A DNA stretch of 64,000 nt, from assembly GCA_949372645.1 (NCBI GenBank), contig CASIAP010000002.1:62001-126000 (forward strand), in the 5' to 3' direction. Source of the DNA: Candidatus Poseidoniaceae archaeon. Lineage in GTDB: Archaea > Thermoplasmatota > Poseidoniia > Poseidoniales > Poseidoniaceae. This document shows, piece after piece, positions 27,536 through 38,700 of this stretch; within the stretch, counting starts at the first letter, position 1, and every line of letters starts with the position of its first letter. The notes under the pieces are model-generated. The model did not search any database, had not been told where the DNA came from, and worked only from the letters and a program-made list of their open reading frames with translations. The position numbers were made by a program, and so were the translations under genes.

Positions 27536-28585
27536 TCAGTTCATCCCGCCCTTAAGAGGTGCGGGTAAATCGTTTTCATCTCGGGCAACATACACATATG
27601 CGCCTGGCATTACTTCCGAGTTTTCGGAATCCAGTGTTTTTCGAAGTAAAAGCCCTGCTTTGAAGGATGAGCGTACCAGAGGTCCACTGGCAATTCCGGC
27701 AAAGCCCATAGCAATGGCTTCTTTTGCCCAAAGGTCATACATCTCCGGCTCAGGGAAACGGTCAACCGTCAAATGGCTTGACGAAGGAGCGAGATATTGT
27801 CCAATCGTAACAAGGTCAACACCAGCATCACGTAGGAGATGTAACGATTCAGTAATTTCTTCATCCCGCTCACCCACGCCAACCATCAGTGATGATTTGG
27901 TGATGATATCTGGCCGTAGAACCTTCGCTTGACGAAGAATCTCGAGCGATTGAGAAAAAGATGCTCTGTGGTCACGAACGGTTCTGTCAAGACGAGGTAC
28001 GCATTCGACGTTGTGGGCAAAGACCGAAAGAGGACTTCCATCGAGAAGATGTGCAAGAGCCTCATGGTCGCCTGCTAAATCTGAGCAAAGCAATTCAAGC
28101 GTGACCTTTGGTTGGCGTTCATGGACAGCAGTAATACATTTTTTGTAGTGGTCTGCCCCACTATCTGGGAGGTCGTCTCTGTTGACGACGGTGATGACGA
28201 CATGTCGCAGGTCCATCGACTCAACGGCTGTTGCCAAATGTGATGGTTCCTCAAGATCAAGAGGTGGTGGAGTTTTGATAGTACCAACTGCACAGAAACG
28301 ACAACCTCGTGTGCATTCTTGGCCAGCGATCATGAATGTTGCATCGCCACTGGCCCAGCAATCATGGATATTCGGGCATCGGGCTTCTTGGCAAACGGTA
28401 TGCAAAGCATTGTCTCGGACTGCTGCTTTGGTTTTATTGAAAAGGGCTTGCTGCTCTCCAGATGGGAGTGTTGTTCGAAACCAATCCGGGAGCCGTTCAC
28501 GTTTTGGTTTTGGGCGTAAAGCAGGAGGAGTTTTACTCGCCATCGGTAGTTGTTTGCTCGACATACCACTTCCCCCTTGTTTCAT
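27536..28585 (-). CDS. lipA: Lipoyl synthase
   Basis: Radical-SAM enzyme that inserts two sulphurs into octanoyl groups on lipoyl domains. Both cluster motifs are visible: the N-terminal auxiliary set CQEARCPNIHDCW and the radical-SAM CTRGCRFCAVGT. Later blocks DLRHVVITVVNRDDLPDSGADHY and SLMVGVGERDEEI match the family. It lies ten bases upstream of pdhA, so the enzyme that completes the E2 cofactor is made with the complex. ATG 28585 gives 349 residues; in-frame ATGs at codons 8 and 15 are also plausible starts. It is divergent from the pteridine-reductase-like gene. Confidence 0.95.
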   Translation of the reverse strand: MKQGGSGMSSKQLPMASKTPPALRPKPKRERLPDWFRTTLPSGEQQALFNKTKAAVRDNALHTVCQEARCPNIHDCWASGDATFMIAGQECTRGCRFCAVGTIKTPPPLDLEEPSHLATAVESMDLRHVVITVVNRDDLPDSGADHYKKCITAVHERQPKVTLELLCSDLAGDHEALAHLLDGSPLSVFAHNVECVPRLDRTVRDHRASFSQSLEILRQAKVLRPDIITKSSLMVGVGERDEEITESLHLLRDAGVDLVTIGQYLAPSSSHLTVDRFPEPEMYDLWAKEAIAMGFAGIASGPLVRSSFKAGLLLRKTLDSENSEVMPGAYVYVARDENDLPAPLKGGMN

Positions 28586-28717
28586 CCCATGCTTTACCTT
28601 TCAAAAAGGTGTGCAGTAGGCATTATTTTTCATTCATCATACAAAGATGGATTCAGAACCATTTTCTTAGGAATTATTTTTGAGAGCATTGATGAGGGGC
28701 AAACGATTCGAGTGTTC

Positions 28718-29464
28718 ATGGCGCAACGTGTTGCATTGATTACCGGTGGTGGAAAACGCATCGGTGCAGCAACCGTTTCTCTGTTAATGGACAACAATTG
28801 GTTCGTTATTATTCATGTGCGCACATCTGTGTCTGAAGCTGAAGAAATTCTTCAAGCATTTGAGCAAAAAAATGGCGCCAAAGCCCCTGCTGAAATTCTC
28901 CAAGCCGACCTCAACAGTGATGAAGAACTCGCCGAACTCATCCAGGCAGTTCTCAAGCATGAAAAGGTGAAATCATGCGGTGGTTTACATGCTCTTATTC
29001 ATAATGCTTCAATCTATAGTTCAAAAGACTATGAGGTTGTTCTCCTTGAAGAACTCCGACTTAACAACCGACTTCATCTCGAAGTCCCTTTCCTCCTGAC
29101 ACAGGGTCTTTTGAAGCCACTTCGATCGGCACAAGGTTGTGTAATTGGCATGGTCGATACTTCATTGGGACGAGCTTGGAAAGGCTTGTCACATTATACT
29201 GCGAGTAAAGCAGGCTTGCGGCAATTGATGATGAACTTAGCAGGTGATCTTGCCCCTGACATCCGAGTAAATTGTGTCGCCCCAGGTGCCATCATTGCAG
29301 CGGATTGGGAAAGTGAACATTTTGCTTCTCTTCTCGAGAAAATACCGTTGGGCCGAGCAGGAGAACCTCTTGATGTAGCCAAAGCAATCATGTTTTTAGC
29401 CGATTCTTCCTACCTTTCGGGTCAAACCATCAATGTTGATGGTGGCTGGTCAGTTTCACCTTGA
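28718..29464 (+). CDS. Short-chain dehydrogenase, pteridine-reductase-like
   Basis: NAD(P)H-dependent SDR of 248 residues. The Rossmann start is ALITGGGKRIGAATVSLL; the TGxxxRxG form with Arg suits NADPH. The catalytic region reads VIGMVDTSLGRAWKGLSHYTASKAG, with Tyr and Lys present but Asp (MVD) where most SDRs have Ser; this Asp and the following layout are typical of trypanosomatid PTR1 and related dihydropterin reductases. It ends GQTINVDGGWSVSP. Pterin reduction is therefore the best guess and fits folB and phhB in the same window. ATG 28718 is chosen, since upstream codons in frame are not SDR-like. Confidence 0.8.
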   Translation: MAQRVALITGGGKRIGAATVSLLMDNNWFVIIHVRTSVSEAEEILQAFEQKNGAKAPAEILQADLNSDEELAELIQAVLKHEKVKSCGGLHALIHNASIYSSKDYEVVLLEELRLNNRLHLEVPFLLTQGLLKPLRSAQGCVIGMVDTSLGRAWKGLSHYTASKAGLRQLMMNLAGDLAPDIRVNCVAPGAIIAADWESEHFASLLEKIPLGRAGEPLDVAKAIMFLADSSYLSGQTINVDGGWSVSP

Positions 29465-29515
29465 AGCAATGTGCTTAGGGGTTTTCTTCAAATCCTCTGT
29501 GCAGTTCGGAGGTCT

Positions 29516-29602
29516 GCAGGGGTGGCTGAGGTGGTCAAAGGCGCCGGGCTTAAGATCCGGTCCCGTATGGGTTCGTGGGTTCGTATCCCACTCCCTGCAC
29601 CA
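29516..29602 (+). tRNA. tRNA-Leu(UAA), CCA encoded
   Basis: A type II tRNA. The acceptor stem GCAGGGG pairs with TCCCTGC (29592-29598), followed by discriminator A and an encoded CCA (29600-29602). The anticodon stem CCGGG/TCCGG encloses loop CTTAAGA with anticodon TAA at 29551-29553, which reads UUA leucine codons. A long variable arm (29561-29574) and a T arm GTGGG-TTCGTAT-CCCAC complete the fold. No intron is seen. It stands alone between the SDR gene and a surface-protein gene. Confidence 0.95.
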
Positions 29603-29622
29603 CTCCTCTCCATTGCGATTTC

Positions 29623-29643
29623 CCCCCTCGTAGAGGGGGTTTT
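29623..29643 (+). terminator. Hairpin with T run after tRNA-Leu
   Basis: A perfect seven-pair stem CCCCCTC-gta-GAGGGGG followed by TTTT lies 20 bases after the tRNA. It resembles an intrinsic terminator. Archaea usually terminate at T runs without a hairpin, so the stem may instead help 3'-end formation or processing. Confidence 0.6.
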
Positions 29644-29692
29644 GTCGAACATTCAATGCAAAACCGTTTAACACTCGGTTGAACAGGCCACG

Positions 29693-32650
29693 ATGGTGAA
29701 CAGAGTGTCCGCAACGCAAGCAACTTCCGTCAACCGACTTTTACCCGTCATTCTGGTCGTCTTACTTGTCGGCTCCATTCTCCCGATGACGGCTCCTTCA
29801 TCTCCCTCTTCAACAGTCGAACAAGTTCTCGAAAATGAGACAACAGTATTGTCATCAGGCAGTGATTGCAGTACTTGCCAATCCTATGACCTGTATCTTG
29901 ATGAGATGACTTCGGAGGCTGGCGGAGATGGTTCTATCACGACTGAAGAACCTTCAGGCTCTCACCAAGAAATGAGTGTACTTGGTGGAATTCAATTCCG
30001 TAGCAATGAGATGATTTCGGATCTCTTGGTCTATGGGCGTGATAATACTGACAAAGTTACCTTAACGCTCTACTTGAAATTCACCGGATCTACAGGCTCA
30101 TCTGCCGACATTACCTATTCATTAGAATCAGGTGGGACTGAAATCGATTCTTTTTCGGAAACACTCGATGACCCGTGTACTGGTGGCACCTTTGGAACTG
30201 GTAGTTGCTCTTGGACTTCGAACGTTATTGATTTCGAGATTCCATCAAATGGTTTCGTTGTTGAAAATGGTAAGCAACTCGAATTAGGCATTGATGCTCA
30301 AGCCACATGCGAGAGCAGTGGTGGCGGTGGACTTGGCGGCGATAGTTGTGAAGTCGAAGTCGCTTTCGGAGATGTCGAACAAACCAATGGGTTCTCCAAA
30401 ATCGAATTGAAAGCCAACGCATTAGCCGATTCCTCAGTTCGTGTTCACCGACCTGGTGCAAGTTTCACCGACCAAGAAGTCATCGAATGGTCGCCAAACC
30501 ATCGTCCTGAATTCCGTACAATGCAATTTACAGTTGATGTCCGGGATGCTTTTGGACGTGACGACATCCAAGGCGTCGATTTGGTTATGAGCACCCCAAA
30601 CGGTGCGAATTCCGAGTTCGATAAAACATTCGACGATGATGAACTTAAGTTGGATAACCAAGGGTTGATTGGTAATTATACATGGACCTATGATTCAGGG
30701 ATTAGTGCGGGAGACTACCCTTTACAACTTGAAATAAATGATGTTCAAGGACATACACTTGTCTTTGAGCACCCGGGCATTACTTTTATTGAGCATGATA
30801 TCTATCTCTCCCTTCCTTCTTCACAACCCGATACAGTTCTCATCGCTCCAGGACAAACCTCCAGTATTGAATTTTTAATCGAACATACAGGTTCGACTTC
30901 TTCCTCAATGAATATCGTGTTTGATTTGGTTGGTTCCCCTTTCCCTTCCTCATGGTCTGATCCTATATGGGACCAAGCCGGCGGATATACACTCAATGGC
31001 GGTGGCACCTTTGCTCGTCCGATTTTGTCCTTCGACGTAGTTGATGGCGACCTGACAAATGCTCCAAGTAGCATTGAAATCGAAGCTCGAGCCTATGCAG
31101 ATACTGAGAATGCCCAAAACGACCAAGTCGCCATCAAGACAATTGTCTTGTCCATCGAAGAATCAGATGTATTAGCTCCGCCTCGAATTGCTATTTTTGA
31201 AGACTTTGAACATCAAATACAAATTGCCGATTCAACACGTATTGACGCCTATGATGAGACACTTTCTCATTATGTTGATGCTGGCGATACCAAAGGCGAA
31301 TTCTTTGTTGATGTCTTTAATGCTGGATTTATTACCGATTCATTCAGATTGCGAGTCACAGACTTACCTGATGCCTGGCAATTCAAATTCTTCGATAATG
31401 TTACCGGAATGGAACTCCCTGTGGAAGGAATTTATTCCACCACTCCTGACATTGGTTCAAATCAAATCCTCACTCTACGGATGGAAATATTCCCTCCCAG
31501 TGAACGGGATGCTCAGGACATTGGTTTAGTTGAATTTTCAGTTTCCAGTACCAGTGATACCGAGCTCAGTACACAAATTGCATTCACAGTACATCGAACC
31601 TTTGGCATCTTAGTGGAAGTCATTGCCGATTCTGATGGAGGAACACTTGGTACTGTGGGCCCAGTTTCACCCGGTTCAAGCATGTATTACAACATGCGAA
31701 TTACCGATTCAAGTGAGACACTTGGTCAAACGACGTGGAGAATTAAAAATCCTGCTGAATTGGACCGAAACCTCGAAACTCCTGACGGAAACCCCGATTA
31801 TGGAACCTGGGATTATGAACTTTCGAATGGAACTGAATCAAACATTGTTGTGGTTTACTTAGAAGCAGATGAACATGTCGATATCAAACTCGATTTGACT
31901 CTGCGTTCAAAGGTCGAGGCTGGATTCCATACCGTTTATGTCCGTGTCATCGAAGAAGGTGTTGATTCGGAAGATGCGCGATACTTTGACTTACCAATTA
32001 CTGTTGAAGTCCGAGCTGATGTCCAACCAGGGCAGCTTGAAATCACAGATGCGAGCAGTGAAATCATACGTTTTGAATCGAGTGAAGAGCGCAATATCAA
32101 CTTCAAAATTGATAATCAAAACAACATCCCTCTTGATGTGGTCATCACATTGGAAGAACCAAATGGCTGGAATGGTCTCATTCGCGCATCTTCTGATCAG
32201 AACGGCGGAAGTTTCCTTCTCGTCACCCTTCCCGCATATTCGAGTAAAGATTTCTTTGTTGCCGTCAGCCCTCCAGCGAACTTGAAAGATGGTGACGAGG
32301 TCACCTTCATCCTTACAGTCACGCCAATGGATGAGGAAGTGCCCTATGATAGCGAATATACGCAAATCATGTCGTTCTCTTATCAAACTCAATGTGCAGG
32401 TGCTGAATGTCTTTTGAATGAGATAAAAGATCCAGAGCCACAAACATTGGCTCTCGGAATCGGTCTAGCATTCGTTCTTGTCTTTGCCGTTTATCGACGT
32501 GGTCAAAACGCTGGTGTAATGAACGAATCTCAGCAAAACTGGATCGAGACCGAGTTCGATTTAGGAGTCAAAACTTTGGAGCCAATCGTAGAATTCGAAC
32601 ACGAAGAAGACGACGACTTGGAACTTTTAGATGAACTTGACGATCTTTGA
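29693..32650 (+). CDS. Large secreted, membrane-anchored beta-rich surface protein
   Basis: A 985-residue exported protein that I cannot assign to a family. The N-terminus has a signal sequence (LLPVILVVLLVGSILPM), followed by a long Ser/Thr/Asp-rich, low-Lys ectodomain that appears to be a string of beta-sandwich modules with few cysteines (early CSTC, and DPC/GSC pairs). Near the C-terminus there is one membrane helix (LALGIGLAFVLVFAVYRR, about 917-934) and then a cytosolic tail ending in a very acidic EEDDDLELLDELDDL. This topology fits a cell-surface or S-layer-associated protein. It lies just upstream of the giant transglutaminase-like protein on the same strand. Confidence 0.85.
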   Translation: MVNRVSATQATSVNRLLPVILVVLLVGSILPMTAPSSPSSTVEQVLENETTVLSSGSDCSTCQSYDLYLDEMTSEAGGDGSITTEEPSGSHQEMSVLGGIQFRSNEMISDLLVYGRDNTDKVTLTLYLKFTGSTGSSADITYSLESGGTEIDSFSETLDDPCTGGTFGTGSCSWTSNVIDFEIPSNGFVVENGKQLELGIDAQATCESSGGGGLGGDSCEVEVAFGDVEQTNGFSKIELKANALADSSVRVHRPGASFTDQEVIEWSPNHRPEFRTMQFTVDVRDAFGRDDIQGVDLVMSTPNGANSEFDKTFDDDELKLDNQGLIGNYTWTYDSGISAGDYPLQLEINDVQGHTLVFEHPGITFIEHDIYLSLPSSQPDTVLIAPGQTSSIEFLIEHTGSTSSSMNIVFDLVGSPFPSSWSDPIWDQAGGYTLNGGGTFARPILSFDVVDGDLTNAPSSIEIEARAYADTENAQNDQVAIKTIVLSIEESDVLAPPRIAIFEDFEHQIQIADSTRIDAYDETLSHYVDAGDTKGEFFVDVFNAGFITDSFRLRVTDLPDAWQFKFFDNVTGMELPVEGIYSTTPDIGSNQILTLRMEIFPPSERDAQDIGLVEFSVSSTSDTELSTQIAFTVHRTFGILVEVIADSDGGTLGTVGPVSPGSSMYYNMRITDSSETLGQTTWRIKNPAELDRNLETPDGNPDYGTWDYELSNGTESNIVVVYLEADEHVDIKLDLTLRSKVEAGFHTVYVRVIEEGVDSEDARYFDLPITVEVRADVQPGQLEITDASSEIIRFESSEERNINFKIDNQNNIPLDVVITLEEPNGWNGLIRASSDQNGGSFLLVTLPAYSSKDFFVAVSPPANLKDGDEVTFILTVTPMDEEVPYDSEYTQIMSFSYQTQCAGAECLLNEIKDPEPQTLALGIGLAFVLVFAVYRRGQNAGVMNESQQNWIETEFDLGVKTLEPIVEFEHEEDDDLELLDELDDL

Positions 32651-32663
32651 AGATTCTACTAAA

Positions 32664-32718
32664 TTTTTTCTTTGAAAAAGTGAGACTGCGTTGCTCTAAA
32701 CTCGTATTTCAATACGAG
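32664..32718 (+). promoter_or_regulatory. T-rich stretch and 18-base palindrome between two surface-protein genes
   Basis: After the 985-residue gene there is a T-rich run (32664-32673), a likely archaeal termination signal. A perfect inverted repeat CTCGTATT-tc-AATACGAG follows at 32701-32718, about 50 bases before the giant gene's start. It could be an operator controlling the giant gene or part of the upstream transcript's 3' end. No binding protein is implied by the sequence itself. Confidence 0.5.
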
Positions 32719-32768
32719 GTAACACCCTTTGAACTGACGCATTGTATGAACATCGCACCATTTCCCTT

Positions 32769-35700
32769 ATGAGGCATCAAACCAGCCCGACAACAGTGAA
32801 TCCAATGCGCACGACTGTTTCTCCCTCCGAGCCGCGTTTCCAATTGCAGATTCTTCGGCATCGTAATGCCTTCAAATCCCTCTCGTTAGCAGCTTTGATG
32901 TTACTCTCAACATTTGCTGCAATCCCATATATTTCGATGGATGTTCTCGCTGCTTCTGACCAAGATGGAGATGGTTTGACCTATGGTTTGGAATACCTCA
33001 TGAATACCGCTCCAAATGATCCCGACTCAGATAACGATGGATTGCCTGACGGATGGGAATGGAAATACGGCCTTGACCCCCTCTCGAGTAACGGTTTGGA
33101 TGGCGCAGTTGGTGACCCTGATGGTGATGGGATGTCGAATTTACAAGAATACTCGTATTTGCAACCTGCAAATTGGGACAGTTCCTCGACACCGAGCGTT
33201 CTTGATCTAGGGGTTTGGTGGAACGGTACAGTTCCAGTCAACGATTGGAATGAGGAAGACGCTATGCAATATAATCGGCCTGGCTGTGGTGACACTGGTA
33301 GCGACGGTGTTGGAAATGTGATTCTCTGCGATGAAGACCCTGTAGGGAACATCTGTACAAACGGTTTCGATGATGATAAAGATGGTCTTGTAGATTCTGC
33401 TGATCCAGATAACGATGGAGATGCTGATTGCTCTTCGAACGATGATGATGGCGATGGAATCGAAGATGAAGATGTTGCTGGATGGGATACTGACGGCGAT
33501 GGAATGGATGACGGTTGGGAGGCAGCAAACGGCCTTAATGCCACATCTGCTTCCAATGCCGATGGTCCGAATGGTGACCCTGATGGCGATGGTCTCAATA
33601 ACCTCATGGAATACATCAATCCGACCTGGACTACGATGTGTGGGACTTCTCCTTGCTTCCGTAATGGCCCGAATGGAGTCGTTACTGAAACTACGTCACC
33701 TTGTGACCCTGTTGCAGGGATTGGTCCAGGCGGCTGTGCTACTTTTACTGCAGAAGTCGATGGGATTACGAGTACGAATCCTCAGCGAGCAGATACAGAT
33801 GGTGACGGATTGAACGACTCCTATGAAGCATTGACACTCTTAACAGACCCGACGACTTCAGATACAGACCGTGATGGGATCGATGACGGTGTCGAAGTCA
33901 ATGGGGCTTACGGAAATCCACCTCAAGCGAGTAACCCTCGAGACAATAACACCGATGGCGATGCATTTGATGACGGTGAAGAAGATATCAATTCGAATGG
34001 AGTTTTAGATGCAGGTGAAACAGATCCGACGCGAATGGAAGATTCCGGTGATGAAGATAATGATGGGATTCAAAATTGGGAAGAGAATCTTTCTTGCACC
34101 TCATGGGATCTTGCAGATACCGACTTTGGAGGAATTAACGATGGTGATGAACGTAATGTGTCGCACGGAACGGATCCTTGTAACACGCTGATCAATTTCG
34201 AAACAACCATCGCTTCTTGGAACTCAGGCACCAACCAACTTGAACTTGCGGATGGTACCGGGTTCAATCCAAGTGGTGGAATTGGTTGGTACAACACTTC
34301 TGGAACGTGGATTGCCTTTGCTTATGCAGGTGCAGTTAATAATTTCGTGTCCGGCGTTTCAACAGCTCCTAATCCCGGTGTGACGCAAGTCTCAAACCGT
34401 AACGGTTCTTTCTGCCACACTTCAGCCACAGCCGCTGGAACGATTGGTACAACTCAACAATATTGTGATGATGATTATACTGATTCCGATGCAGACGGCC
34501 TTGCAGATTGGCAAGAGCTCCTCGGAACATTCGGCTGGTTCTCGAACCCAACGCTTGCAGATACAGATGCTGATGGTGTGAATGATTTTGATGAAGTCTT
34601 CGACAATACCGATCCGAATCAACCTTGTAGCAATCTTTTGGATGATGACTTAGACGGCTTAAACAATTATTTTGAAACGACAACAGGATGTGACCTTTCT
34701 TGGATTGGGATTTTAAACGGTTCTACGGATGTTTGGATTACCGACGATGTGTCGATTGATACAGATGCTGGAGGCGTTGCCGATCGAGATGAATACTTCG
34801 ATGGCACCAATCCTGAAAACGACCCAACAGATGACTTATTGCCTGCAGATTTCGACGGTGATGGGATTCCGGATGCAGTTGAAAACCTTACAGGTACTGA
34901 TTGGACCAACCCCGATACTGACGGTGGAGGAATGCTTGATGGTCTCGAATGCCCACAAGAGTTTTGGATTGCGAATTGTAATGGTTCAGGTTTTGACCCT
35001 TTTGACCCATCCGATGATTTAATCTCATCAGAAATTGTCTTTTGGGCAAACAACACCAGTGGTGTTGTCGATACAGATTCGATTCACCGATGGCGCCAGA
35101 GTACCAATGATTTCTACACAGGAACGACTTATGCGCATCTTAGAGAAGTCCATCCTTTCGAACCGATAATTCTTCCTTCCTCCAACATGACGCATTTGGC
35201 CGACATCACCTTTTCCAATGAAACCATTGATTGGTCGATGACTTTTCAGAATCCACCAATGGCTGGAAACCTTCCAGTTCCATATTCCCTCTCCAACCTA
35301 TCGTTTTATGTAGATCTTAGTGGGGAATTACAGCGTTCAAGTGATACACATAATATTGAAATCGTATCTGGACCGATTCAAGAAATGTATGTGCAACAAC
35401 CAGAATATTACTTTGATTGGACGGTACTTGCCTCAACTTCAGTTCCAGGTACAAACTCAACCTACGAATTGATCTTGCCTGCTTCATTCAGGAATCTCTC
35501 TCACTCTGATTCTGCACTGTTCAATGTTACGAACGCTATTCTTACTGAAGCTAGTGCCACCAATGCCTATGATAGTGCATCTGCTTTGCAAACCTTCCTG
35601 AGTGAAGGAAATGCGACCACTGATTTCAAACGTAATTACGATGGTTCAGGAATTCCTTCTGAAGAGGATTTGAGCACTGGATTGGCTCTAGCTGTATTGG

Positions 35701-38700
35701 AAGGAACCTGTTCTGAATTTAACACAGCATTTGTGACGATGGCACGCCTTGCTGGTTTACCTGCTCGGATGGTGACGGGTTTCACTGGCGGTATTTGGAC
35801 TGGTGATGGATATGCAGTTTATCCAACACATTTGTCAACTTGGGGTGAAGTGCGTCTGCAACAAAACTCAGCGAATGGGGATACTGAACTCGGATGGATT
35901 GCGTTTGATGCCTGCCCTGCTGCTGAAGAAGTTGAAATTGTCAATCAGACTCTTTCTTCCTTGACTTTTGATCGAGATGGATCCAACTCACTCAATGTAT
36001 CCGGACAATTACGCTATACCGAAAATCTGACTTCCATACCACAAAAATCCCTTACTGCATACCTTGTTCCGATGGCTCTTCAAAATGAAATCCCGGGTCA
36101 AGGAGCCGTTTTAAACTTCGAGATTGGCTCAACGATTACGCTCATAGATGGGAACTTTAGTTTGAATGGGACTCTTCTTGAATTTGAGGGTCCGGGCATG
36201 TATCGTCTTGTGGTTCAACTTGAACAATCGGGGTACGTTTCTGAATCCGGGATAATCTTTGAAGGATATATCAACGTGACAGAAGATTCAATCCTTCTCC
36301 ACACTGCTCCGAATGCTCTCAATGCTCCAATTGCAGGTGCCGGTGCTTTGACGGTTATTGAAGGTCTACTCACTTTGGAGAATATACCATCAAATAAGAT
36401 TGAAAATATTGGTGTGAATGATTTGAACCCGCCATCGGTTTGGTTATCATATACTTCCTCTGTTAACGGCTTCATCAACATGAGTAGTTTCATCAATATC
36501 GATGGTTCTTGGAGTTTTGATTTGGACCTCGACCCTCTTGAAACGAAAACGAATCTTTCAGCAACCCTCGGGTTCTCGGGATGGCAAGATACCCAAGCAA
36601 CCGACATAACTCCTGTCCAATTCCATTTGAGGCCATCGAATACTTCAATTCTAATCGATGTGCGTGATGCACCTAATTTGACTGCAACACTCGAGGGGCC
36701 ACTGGCAAACAACAGCGTTCTTATGCTGAATGACAACCTGTGGGTGAATGGTTCTGCAGTGACGACTGGAGCCTCACCAGTCTCAATGCCTGGTAATGTC
36801 TCCTTCTCAATTCGACAGAACGGCACTTCTCAGGAATGGATTCAAGTGTTTAATCGTAGTGTGAATGGACCATTTAGTCTTCAGCATTTGCTTGTGGCGG
36901 CTGATACGCAAATTGTGGCAGGGTTTTTGGAGACTCAGATCCGCTTCTTCCCGGACGCTATTGAGGCAACTGATGATGCAAACATTACTGCAGGTGGGCC
37001 TTACCTCTTGCGTGGATTGCTTAGTTTCGATGTCCAAGCAACGCCTCAATTGAGAGGGTCAGGTGCAACAGTTCTCGTCACAGCAATCGATCATCGAGGC
37101 TTGTCAACAGATCTCATGCTTTCTGGTAATTTTGACTTTTCCTTTAACGGTAATTGGTTCAATACCACCGTCGACCCTCTTACTGCAATAATGACCATCA
37201 GTTGGCTAGTAGATTCAACTCTTTTCGCGGGAGATTACAATTTTGATATTTCGTACAATGGTTCTGAGCGGTATCAGCCATCAACAGGTACCTCAACGGT
37301 CCGTATCGCTGCTGAAGTTGCATGGAATTTGAGTCTTGGGCAAGATTGGACTCACTTAGGAAATTCAAGTTATTTGTCTGGAGACATTTTTGACGCCCAA
37401 TACCCAAATATCAGTGTTCTTGGGGATAATATCACGATGCTTTCGATTACGATGTTTACCACAGAAGGTATGCCAATCGACCTTTCCCAAGGACTCTTGG
37501 ATAACACCACAGGAAGTTTCCTTCTGAACTTCACTCTACCAACTACCAGTCCCTCTGATTCATATGAATTTATTCTCAATATGGATTTTGATACAATGGC
37601 GCCTACTGGTGGAGCATATTTCCGACTGGTCGATACTTCAATCCCACCTGCAGCACCGACCCTTCCGTCTACACTTGTTGGTATTGAGTCGGAGTTTGTC
37701 GTCGAATCTGAACAACGTTCATTGATTGTTGAAGTGAATCAAGCACTCGACTTTAATTCGAAGGTTACTGATGTTGCCGATAAATCAAATGTCTCGGGTG
37801 CATCAGTTGAATACATCTTTGATTGGGGTAATACAAATGTCTCAATGGGCTTCGGCGTCTCAAACCTTGATGGAAATTCCTCTCTTCAATGGACTGCAAC
37901 AGGTATTTCACCAGGATATTACGATGTCTTGATGATTGTGTATGATGATTTGACCGATAGTCTTGGCCAAGGGAATTCACGACGGACAGAGAATTCTACA
38001 ATCGTCAACCTTACCGTACAGGTTCCAAGTGATATTCGCATCGATTCTATTCCTACCGTGGCAACAGCTGGATTGAATTTTAATGTTCTCGGACAAGTGC
38101 TCGATGGGGATAATCCCGCTCGCCCGCTTACAACTCCAGTTGAAATGTCGGCATTTTGGTTAAATAATCCTGATGAGATCTTAGTACCATCTTACCGTAC
38201 AACTTCGAATGGAACGTTCAATATGAGTATTCCAACCGACTCTTCTGGTAATGGTACTGAACGTGGCAATAAGATTTTAGTTTTGAGTGTGAATGAAGAT
38301 TCTTCACCCTTCTACCTTACCTCGAGCTCACAGAATGGAATTTTGATTATGGGGGTGAGTCAGTTTGAAAATCTTCAACCACTCAATCCAGTCACTGTGA
38401 ATCGTGGTGACACCATCAACATCACGGGACGCTTACTCGAATCCTCAAATCTCTTTGCACCCTTATCTGGATATGATGTGGACATCCAGTTCCATGAAAC
38501 ATGGTTGACAGGTACACAGACTGATGGGGAAGGCTATGCAAACTTTAGTCATCAAATACCAATGTCACACCCACTTGGATTGATTGTTGTTTCCTTGGTC
38601 TTCAATGGCTCTTCTGACTTAATGAACACTCAAGTAAACCTTTCATCCATTACCGTTCGTTCAATTACCATCATGGTCATTGATCCGATTATAGCAAATC

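Noticed and set aside
29456-29719. Minus-strand open frame crossing tRNA-Leu
   Set aside because: It is antisense to the tRNA and to the next gene's start, and its composition is not protein-like.
32981-33619. Long minus-strand Ser/Pro-rich frame opposite the giant gene
   Set aside because: It is the complement of Asp/Gly repeat codons; such repeats routinely leave the reverse strand open.
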